From: Streptomyces sp. Edi2
GTDB taxonomy: Bacteria > Actinomycetota > Actinomycetes > Streptomycetales > Streptomycetaceae
Assembly: GCF_040253635.1 (NCBI RefSeq)
Contig: NZ_JBEJGX010000003.1
Location: 3,658,001 to 3,722,000, forward strand
Length of the DNA: 64,000 nt
Reading direction: 5' to 3'
Part shown: positions 58,548 through 64,000 of the stretch, in pieces
Numbering within the stretch: the first letter of the stretch is position 1
Layout: each line of letters starts with the position of its first letter
Notes under the pieces: model-generated
What the model was told of the DNA's origin: nothing
The model's input: only the letters and a program-made list of their open reading frames with translations
Databases searched by the model: none
Translations under genes and position numbers: made by a program

Positions 58548-59519
58548 ATGGACATGGAGACGGAGACGGAGACGGATACGGATACGGGCCGGGGTGAACG
58601 GGGCGAACGGAGTGAGGGCCGGTGCCCGCGAACCGGGTGGGGCAAACTGGAGAGCGTTCCGCGTGCCCGTGCCCGTATCACCGACGCCAACTGGCGGGAG
58701 GCGCTGGGCGATGCGAGCCGGGTCACCGACTGGACCGCGTACTTCACCCACCAGGTCACCGAGCGGCCCTGGCGCGAGCTCCTCGCCGACTGGTGGCCGC
58801 GCCTGCTACCCGGCATCGCGGGTGCCGCCACCCATCCGGTGATCCGTGTGGGCCACGCCGTACGCAGCCTCCTGACGGAAGGTGAAGACACCGCACGGAC
58901 AGCGGAGTTCGCACACGCCCTCGGATACTGGGCCGCCCGCCATCTGCCCCTGCCCACCGCCGTGCGCCCCGCGGGCGGCGCCACTCCGTCCGAGGCGCTG
59001 TCCGCCCTCCCCCGCATCGCCGATCAGCACGTCACGCCGGAACACGGCTACGCCCAACTTCCGCACACCCCTGACTGGTTGCGCACCACCGAGTCCTTGC
59101 GCATCCCTGATGACCTCGAAGCCGTACGTGAGGGCCTGAGCGCGCTCGTCCGTGCCGCCACCCTCAACTACGCGGACTACGGCCATGGGAACGGCATCAT
59201 GCTGGTGCATGCCGCCACTGCACCGAACGCGGTGCTGCGCACCCTGCCCGCGCTCCCCCACGAGCTGTGGGCGAGCTCGTTCGCGATGGCCTGGGCGGCG
59301 ACCTCGGCGGTCACCGCCATCTACGCCGCCGACACCCCGCGCCCGGCGCCGCACGCCGGCTCGGTCACCCCCGGAGAGATCTTCGAGCGGGCGGTCGCCC
59401 ACGGCAACGAGCATGCGATCAAGTTTGCCGACATCGCCCTGGACGTATCCGAGGACGGCGACACCCGCGCCCTGTCGGCGGCCCTCAACGCTCTCGCACT
59501 GATCAACGAGGACGACTGA
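58548..59519 (+). CDS. Questin oxidase-like protein with a shortened N-terminus
   Basis: A 323-residue protein. From about residue 37 it matches the questin oxidase (DUF4243) family: RARITDANWREALGDASRVT, WRELLADWWPRLLPGIAGAA, THPVIRVGHAVRSL, NGIMLVHAATAPNAVLRTLP and AHGNEHAIKFADIALDV. Full-length relatives begin with ~60 residues containing an NHGPM motif, absent here. In its place is a repeat-encoded METETETDTDTGRGERGERS stretch. Either the gene has lost its 5' end or it starts further downstream. The family catalyses Baeyer-Villiger-like ring opening in fungi; bacterial roles are unknown. Confidence 0.65.
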   Translation: MDMETETETDTDTGRGERGERSEGRCPRTGWGKLESVPRARARITDANWREALGDASRVTDWTAYFTHQVTERPWRELLADWWPRLLPGIAGAATHPVIRVGHAVRSLLTEGEDTARTAEFAHALGYWAARHLPLPTAVRPAGGATPSEALSALPRIADQHVTPEHGYAQLPHTPDWLRTTESLRIPDDLEAVREGLSALVRAATLNYADYGHGNGIMLVHAATAPNAVLRTLPALPHELWASSFAMAWAATSAVTAIYAADTPRPAPHAGSVTPGEIFERAVAHGNEHAIKFADIALDVSEDGDTRALSAALNALALINEDD

Positions 59520-59573
59520 CGGGCGGCGGCAGACCCCGACACGCGAACGGCCGGCCGCCGGATACCGGGACCC

Positions 59574-59609
59574 GGCACCGGCACCGGCACCGGCACCGGC
59601 ACCGGCACC
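59574..59609. repeat. Hexamer array, GGCACC x 6
   Basis: Six perfect head-to-tail copies in the gap between two convergent genes. No gene is supported in 59520-59669. Confidence 0.95.
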
Positions 59610-59669
59610 ACCCTCGCCTCCGGAGCACCGCCGCGCCGACCTCCGGAGCATTCGCCGGGCCCGCTCCCC

Positions 59670-60446
59670 TCAGCCGAACTGCACCGACCGCTTCGCCAGC
59701 CCCATCCAGAACCCGTCGATCACACTGCGCCCACGATCCAGCTGGGCATGGGCATCCGCGGCCCCCAGGGTCACGAACAGCGGGGCGAAGTGCTCGGTGC
59801 GGGGGTGGGCCAGCCGGCCGGCCGGCGCCTTGTGCACGAAGTCGAAGAGCGCGTCGAGGTCCTGGACCTCCAGGGCCCGGCGCCCCCAGTCGTCGAACTC
59901 CGCCGACCACGCCGGTGTACCGCCGCCGTCGTGCCGCAGCGCCGCCAGATTGTGCGTGAAGAAGCCGCTGCCGATGATCAGCACGCCCTCCTCGCGCAAC
60001 GGTGCGAGCTTGCGCCCAATCGCGTGGAGCCGGCGCGGATCGAGGGAGGGCAGGGAGATCTGGAGTACGGGCACACCGGCGTCCGGGAACATCTCCACGA
60101 GCGGCACATACGCACCGTGGTCGAGCCCCCGGTCAGGGATGTCCACCACGGGCATGCCCGCCGTCCGCAGCGTTTTGCGTATCCGCTCGGCCAACTGCGG
60201 CGCCCCGGGGGCCGGGTACCGCACCTGGTAGTAGTGCTCCGGGAAGCCCCAGAAGTCGTAGACCAGCGGCACGGTCGTGGTGGCGCCGAGTGCGAGCGGC
60301 GCCTCCTCCCAGTGGGCGGAGACGATCAGTACGGCCCGGGGCCGCGGCAGCTGGGCGGACCAGGCGGCGAGCTGGCCCGGCCACCACGGGTCGTCGGCGA
60401 GCGGCGGCGCACCATGACTGAGATAAAGAGCCGGCATTACGGACAT
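59670..60446 (-). CDS. Class III extradiol dioxygenase, 4,5-DOPA dioxygenase-like
   Basis: A 258-residue LigB-fold enzyme. YLSHGAPPLADDPWWPGQLA has the first metal-ligand His, VLIVSAHWEEAPLALGATTT the second, followed by VYDFWGFPEHYYQVRYPAPG, DRGLDHGAYVPLVEMFPDAG and GSGFFTHNLAALRHD. These mark the DODA/YgiD group, which opens catechol rings using non-haem iron or zinc. The physiological substrate in Streptomyces is not known to me. It is divergent from a MarR gene and presumably controlled by it. Confidence 0.88.
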   Translation of the reverse strand: MSVMPALYLSHGAPPLADDPWWPGQLAAWSAQLPRPRAVLIVSAHWEEAPLALGATTTVPLVYDFWGFPEHYYQVRYPAPGAPQLAERIRKTLRTAGMPVVDIPDRGLDHGAYVPLVEMFPDAGVPVLQISLPSLDPRRLHAIGRKLAPLREEGVLIIGSGFFTHNLAALRHDGGGTPAWSAEFDDWGRRALEVQDLDALFDFVHKAPAGRLAHPRTEHFAPLFVTLGAADAHAQLDRGRSVIDGFWMGLAKRSVQFG

Positions 60447-60518
60447 CGCAACCCCACAGCGTCACACTGGTCAGTAGTCGGTGTGCGTGACGCTTCGGCC
60501 GCCACACCCCCCACGATG

Positions 60519-60532
60519 CTTGAAGGTTCAAG
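60519..60532. promoter_or_regulatory. MarR-type operator candidate
   Basis: CTTGAA-GG-TTCAAG is a perfect 14-bp palindrome of the TTGAANNTTCAA kind bound by many MarR proteins. It lies in the divergent gap, 73 bp from the dioxygenase start and 72 bp from the MarR start. An AT-rich TTAA-ATC-TTAA element lies about 30 bp further on. Confidence 0.65.
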
Positions 60533-60603
60533 CGTCGACTTTCAGACTAACCCGGCGTTGTTAAATCTTAAATAACTCTCCGAGTGGTGAGAGAGTGGAT
60601 GGT

Positions 60604-61101
60604 ATGAGCATCGAACCCGCAGTCGAGCCACGATGGCTCAGCGACGAGGAGCAATTCGCCTGGCAGTGCTACCTCCACGCCACCACGCTTCTGGAGGATC
60701 ACCTCGACCGGCAGCTGCAGCGGGACGCCGGGATGCCGCATGTCTACTACGGCCTGCTCGTCCAGCTCTCCCGTGCACCGCGGCGCCGGATGCGGATGAC
60801 CGAGCTGGCCCAGAACGCCAAGATCACCCGTTCCCGGCTCTCACATGCGATCGCGCGGCTGGAGCGGAACGGCTGGGTGCGGCGCGAGGACTGCCCGTCC
60901 GACAAGCGGGGGCAGAACGCCCATCTCACGGACGAGGGAATGCGGGTGCTGGAGAAGGCCGCCCCGGGGCATGTCGCCGCCGTACGCGCCGCGATCTTCG
61001 ACCGGCTCTCCCCGGAGCAGATAGGCCAACTCGCCGAGATCTGCCAGGTCATGACCGAAGGGCTGCAGCCGAAGGGCGCCGACCTTCCCTGGCTGCGCTG
61101 A
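60604..61101 (+). CDS. MarR family transcriptional regulator
   Basis: A 165-residue regulator with the MarR winged helix in the middle (RRMRMTELAQNAKITRSRLS, then HAIARLERNGWVRREDCPSD and KRGQNAHLTDEGMRVLEKAA). Terminal helices form the dimer interface. The start is ATG 60604, with ATG 60595 as an alternative; a GAGAGAG stretch precedes both. A palindrome between it and the divergent dioxygenase is the likely operator. Inducers are probably phenolic, by analogy with the partner enzyme. Confidence 0.9.
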   Translation: MSIEPAVEPRWLSDEEQFAWQCYLHATTLLEDHLDRQLQRDAGMPHVYYGLLVQLSRAPRRRMRMTELAQNAKITRSRLSHAIARLERNGWVRREDCPSDKRGQNAHLTDEGMRVLEKAAPGHVAAVRAAIFDRLSPEQIGQLAEICQVMTEGLQPKGADLPWLR

Positions 61102-61404
61102 CCGACGGCGGAGCCGAGACGGCCAGCAGTCGTAGGGGGCGGGGCCGCGCGCGAATGCGCCGGGCCGGTGAGGCCCGGCGCACCCATGAGTCAGGCCGGC
61201 GCACCTATGAGTCAGGTAGGAATGCGGTAAGAGCGCGCGGCGAAGGCGGCGGAAGGTGACGCGGGGCCCGCCGGTGTACGAACCCCCGTCGGCGTACCAA
61301 CCCACCGCCCCACGAGCCCCCGCGGGCCTACGAACCCACCGCCTCACGAGCCCGCCCCGCCACCACGGCCGCCCCACCACCACGGTTCAGCGCGCCACCA
61401 CGCC
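61102..61404. other. Intergenic region with short repeats, no gene seen
   Basis: Contains two 20-bp copies of CGGCGCACC(C/T)ATGAGTCAGG (about 61177-61216) and degenerate CGAACCCACCGCCTCACGAG units (61275-61350). I see no coding frame with a start, ribosome binding site and recognisable product. Confidence 0.6.
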
Positions 61405-62934
61405 TCAGTGCGCCATCACCGGGACGGGCACCTCGTCCTCATGAGCCGCACCCACACCCTCGCCGTCCGCCGACGAGGCCACCGGTCCGCCGGCCCCCGG
61501 CCGCCCGGTGTTGATGAAGGTGAAGGCGATCACGCCCGCCAGGGCCAGGATGCCGACCGCCCACCAGATGGCGGTGGTGTAGCCGTGCACCATCGACTGG
61601 AGCTTGAGCAGATCCAGCGAACGCGCACCGGCCGCGTGCGAGGTGGCGTACGCGGTCGTGGCACTGGCCGCGATGGTGTTCAGCAGGGCCGTACCGATCG
61701 CGCCGCCCACCTGCTGCGAGGTGTTGACCATCGCGGAGGCCACACCGGCGTCCCGCGGCTGCACCCCGTGCGTGGCCAGCGACATGGCCGGCATGAACGC
61801 CGTACCCATGCCGAGACCCATCAGCAGGAAGCCCGGCAGGATCAGCGCCGGGTAAGAGGTGTCCAGGTCGATCTGGGTGAGCACCAGCATGCCGAGCGCG
61901 GCGACCGTGAAGCCCGGCGCCATCAGCAGCCGCGGGCGGACCCGGGTCATCAGCCGGGCACCGATCTGCGTCGAACCGGTGATCATGCCGACGATCATCG
62001 GCAGGAACGCCAGACCGGTGATGACCGGCGTGTAGCCCTTCACGATCTGCAGGTAGTAGGTCAGGAAGAGGAAGAGACCGAACATGCCGATCACGGCCAG
62101 GCCCAGCGACGCGTAGATGCCGGCGCGGTTCCGGTCCGTGACCACCCGCAGCGGCAGCAGCGGGGCCTTCACCTTGGACTCGACCAGCACGAACGCCAGC
62201 AGCAGGACGACGGCCGCGGCGAACAGGCCAAGGGTCGGGCCGGCCAGCCAGCCGTCGGACTCGGCCCGGGTGAACCCGTAGACCAGCGAGACCAGGCCGA
62301 GCGTGGCCAGGATGACACCCGGAACGTCCAGCCGGGAGGTGTTACGGCTGCCCGCGGGCTCACGGATGACCAGGTACGCGCCGGTCGCGGCCACCACGGC
62401 GAACGGGATGTTGACGAAGAAGGTCCAGCGCCAGTTCATGTACTCGGTCAGCACCCCGCCGAGGATCAGGCCCACGGCGCCGCCGCCACCGGCGATCGCG
62501 CCGAAGATGCCGAACGCCTTGGCGCGCTCCTTCACCTCGGTGAAGGTCACGGCCAGCAGCGACAGCGCGGCCGGCGCCAGCAGCGCACCGAAGACGCCCT
62601 GCAGCGCACGCGCGCCCAGCAGCATCCCCTGGTCCACCGCGGCCCCGCCGAGCGCGGAGGCGGCCGCGAACCCGACGAGCCCGACGATGAAGGTCCGCTT
62701 CCGCCCCCACAGGTCGGCCACGCGCCCGCCGAAGAGCAGCAGCCCACCGAAGGCCAGCGCGTAGGCGGTGATCACCCACTGCCGGTTGGCGTCGGTAATG
62801 CCGAGATCCTGCTGTGCGGAGGGCAGCGCGATGTTCACGATGGTCGCGTCGAGAACGACCATCAGCTGGGCGAGAGCGATGAATATCAGCGCTTTCCAGC
62901 GCCGGGGATCGACGTACGGGGCGGTTTCAGGCAT
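61405..62934 (-). CDS. DHA2-family MFS transporter (EmrB/QacA type)
   Basis: A 509-residue exporter with 14 helices. FIALAQLMVVLDATIVNIAL, WVITAYALAFGGLLLFGGRV followed by ADLWGRKRTFIVGL (motif A), and GLILGGVLTEYMNWRWTFFV (motif C) are clear. The tail is acidic. ATG 62934 has AGGTGG about eight bases upstream. It lies 199 bp downstream of a TetR gene on the same strand, so the pair is a probable drug-efflux operon, TetR first. Confidence 0.9.
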   Translation of the reverse strand: MPETAPYVDPRRWKALIFIALAQLMVVLDATIVNIALPSAQQDLGITDANRQWVITAYALAFGGLLLFGGRVADLWGRKRTFIVGLVGFAAASALGGAAVDQGMLLGARALQGVFGALLAPAALSLLAVTFTEVKERAKAFGIFGAIAGGGGAVGLILGGVLTEYMNWRWTFFVNIPFAVVAATGAYLVIREPAGSRNTSRLDVPGVILATLGLVSLVYGFTRAESDGWLAGPTLGLFAAAVVLLLAFVLVESKVKAPLLPLRVVTDRNRAGIYASLGLAVIGMFGLFLFLTYYLQIVKGYTPVITGLAFLPMIVGMITGSTQIGARLMTRVRPRLLMAPGFTVAALGMLVLTQIDLDTSYPALILPGFLLMGLGMGTAFMPAMSLATHGVQPRDAGVASAMVNTSQQVGGAIGTALLNTIAASATTAYATSHAAGARSLDLLKLQSMVHGYTTAIWWAVGILALAGVIAFTFINTGRPGAGGPVASSADGEGVGAAHEDEVPVPVMAH

Positions 62935-62983
62935 GGCGGGATCCACCTAGTGGTGCAGTGAGCGAACAGGAGCGAAGAAGAAC

Positions 62984-63046
62984 AGGACGTGCGGAACGAA
63001 GTACGGGACGTGCGGAACGAAGTACGCGACGTGCGGGACGGAATAC
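62984..63046. repeat. 21-bp tandem repeat, three copies
   Basis: Units of GGACGTGCGGAACGAAGTAC plus one base run from 62984 to 63046, with degenerate continuation to about 63100. They fill the spacer between the TetR stop and the exporter start. Confidence 0.85.
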
Positions 63047-63133
63047 GGAAGGCGGGAGAGGTACGAGGACGGGTGCGAGAGGTAAGAGGTGTGCGGGACC
63101 GCGTCAGGCCGCTGCTACGGCGCGCGGCTCGGT

Positions 63134-63796
63134 TTACGAGCGGCGCCTCAGGTCGTCCAACGTGGCGGCCGAGCCGGGAAGTTCGGAACGGGCGGGCGCC
63201 TGCAGGCCGTCCAGGAACAGCTGCAGATGACGGTGTACGAACTGGTCGAAGTTCGTACAGTTGCTGCCCGGCAGCGGCCGGGTGAGCTGGGTGATCGCGA
63301 CCATCAGATCACCGACCGCGAGGTCGGTACGCAGCTGGCCGCTGTCGCGCGCGGCACGCATGACGGCCTCGACGGCCGCTTCCAGGCGTTCGCGCGCCGC
63401 GAGCAGATCGGGGTGGTCTCGGTCGACGCCGTCGGAGAGCAGCGGGCACAAGGCCCCGATCCGCTCCTCCACCGCGGCGTGGACAAAGCGCCTCAGCGCT
63501 TGGAAAGCATCGGGCTCCTCGGCAAGGGCACTCTCCGCGCGGTCCGCGGTACGGGACATGACGGCGAGCGTGACGTGGTGGATCAACTCCAGGCGATCCG
63601 CGAAGTGACGGTAGAGCGTCGCATTGCCGACACCTGCGCGTCGAGCGATTTCATCGAGCGGGACCTCGGGCCCGAACTCGACCATCGTCTCGCGAGCGGC
63701 CGCAATGATCCGCTCCCGGTTGCGCAGCGCATCGGCCCGCAGGCGGGGCGGCTGCCCCTTCATCCCGGTCTTCGCGCATGCGGCGACGGCAGTCAC
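63134..63796 (-). CDS. TetR family transcriptional regulator
   Basis: A 220-residue repressor. The helix-turn-helix is at about residues 22-70 (RNRERIIAAARETMVEFGPE, then LDEIARRAGVGNATLYRHFA), and a helical ligand-binding domain follows with LCPLLSDGVDRDHPDLLAAR. GTG 63796 follows GAGGGGAG; ATG 63763 is an alternative. It is upstream of an MFS exporter on the same strand and probably represses it together with itself. Confidence 0.9.
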   Translation of the reverse strand: MTAVAACAKTGMKGQPPRLRADALRNRERIIAAARETMVEFGPEVPLDEIARRAGVGNATLYRHFADRLELIHHVTLAVMSRTADRAESALAEEPDAFQALRRFVHAAVEERIGALCPLLSDGVDRDHPDLLAARERLEAAVEAVMRAARDSGQLRTDLAVGDLMVAITQLTRPLPGSNCTNFDQFVHRHLQLFLDGLQAPARSELPGSAATLDDLRRRS

Positions 63797-63824
63797 GGCA
63801 GCTCACTCCCCTCAACTCTCGACA

Positions 63825-63854
63825 TTCTCGGAACTTCTCGGAACTTCTCGAAGG
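63825..63854. promoter_or_regulatory. 10-bp direct repeats upstream of tetR
   Basis: TTCTCGGAAC, TTCTCGGAAC and TTCTCGAAGG run head to tail about 30 bp before the tetR start. Helical spacing of ten bases and palindromic TTC/GAA elements make it a candidate operator for TetR. Beyond it (63860-64000) are GAACCGGCCGAC repeats and no gene. Confidence 0.5.
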
Positions 63855-64000
63855 TCCGGATTCCCGGACGTACGCCGTCCGGCCCGTCCGGTCGGGTGAC
63901 CGACGAGGCCGAACCGGCCGACAGGCGAACCGGCCGACGAGACCGCCCCCACGGACGACCAAGCGGCCAGGCACCCGGCCGGGGCCGGCACGAACCGGGG

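Noticed and set aside
63860-64000. Possible start of another gene at the right edge
   Set aside because: Only GAACCGGCCGAC-type repeats and no start codon with ribosome binding site could be seen before the window ends.

Overview
The window is high-GC actinobacterial chromosome and almost certainly Streptomyces. Third codon positions are nearly all G or C, GTG starts are common, TTA codons are rare, and recognisable Streptomyces genes are present (hrdD, sepX/glpR with a gephyrin-like moeA, mscL next to a methylthioadenosine phosphorylase, a TipA-like MerR). From memory, the gene order resembles the core region around hrdD in S. coelicolor. I see no prophage, insertion sequence, CRISPR array or biosynthetic cluster.

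Region by region. 0-6.8 kb: end of an ABC exporter operon with a YtrA-type GntR regulator, a TipA-like MerR regulator, a macrolide-type glycosyltransferase, an M23 peptidase, and a two-gene HTH/alpha-beta hydrolase operon. 6.9-10.6 kb: a 1204-residue HelD-like RNA polymerase recycling motor with a long C-terminal extension and a TTA codon, followed by tRNA-Ala(CGC). 11-17 kb: leftward galU-moeA(glp)-moaC-mogA-rimJ-sepX/glpR, linking nucleotide-sugar and molybdopterin enzymes to the divisome, with a divergent 5-formyltetrahydrofolate cyclo-ligase. 17-26 kb: penicillin acylase family protein, K+/H+ antiporter, MFS exporter, FmdB-like zinc ribbon protein under a CIRCE-like operator, mtnP and mscL. 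26-28 kb: MepB-like protein, small proteins and a truncated acyl-CoA synthetase.

28-33.4 kb is a sulfide oxidation locus: a persulfide dioxygenase-rhodanese fusion diverges from gntR-tauE-sqr. Sulfide:quinone reductase makes persulfide, the dioxygenase-rhodanese oxidises it to sulfite or thiosulfate, and TauE probably exports the product. 33.6-46.7 kb: MerR-PP2C fusion, M20 amidohydrolase, O-methyltransferase, LtrA, two L,D-transpeptidases, P1 peptidase, VIT1-type transporter, membrane proteins and a CoA-transferase. 46.8-49.5 kb: a DHA2-type MFS exporter and its divergent TetR. 50.7-55 kb: fruR-fruK-fruA for fructose uptake and phosphorylation. 55.2-56.2 kb: hrdD with a SigR-type promoter. 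56.4-64 kb: GNAT enzyme, flavin-fold oxidoreductase, shortened questin-oxidase-like protein, DODA-like dioxygenase with MarR, and an MFS exporter with TetR.

Two themes stand out. First, short tandem repeats are unusually common, and at many genes (glycosyltransferase, mtnP, sqr, ltrA, P1 peptidase, Yip1-like gene, exporter at 46.8 kb, fruA) the array begins at or crosses the stop codon. Similar expansions sit inside proteins as linkers (HelD, TauE, FruA, GNAT). Second, several regulatory sites can be read by eye: a CIRCE-like operator, a DevR/OsdR-like box, a perfect Crp-type palindrome, a SigR promoter, GACAC motifs before sepX, and palindromes beside GntR, TetR and MarR genes.
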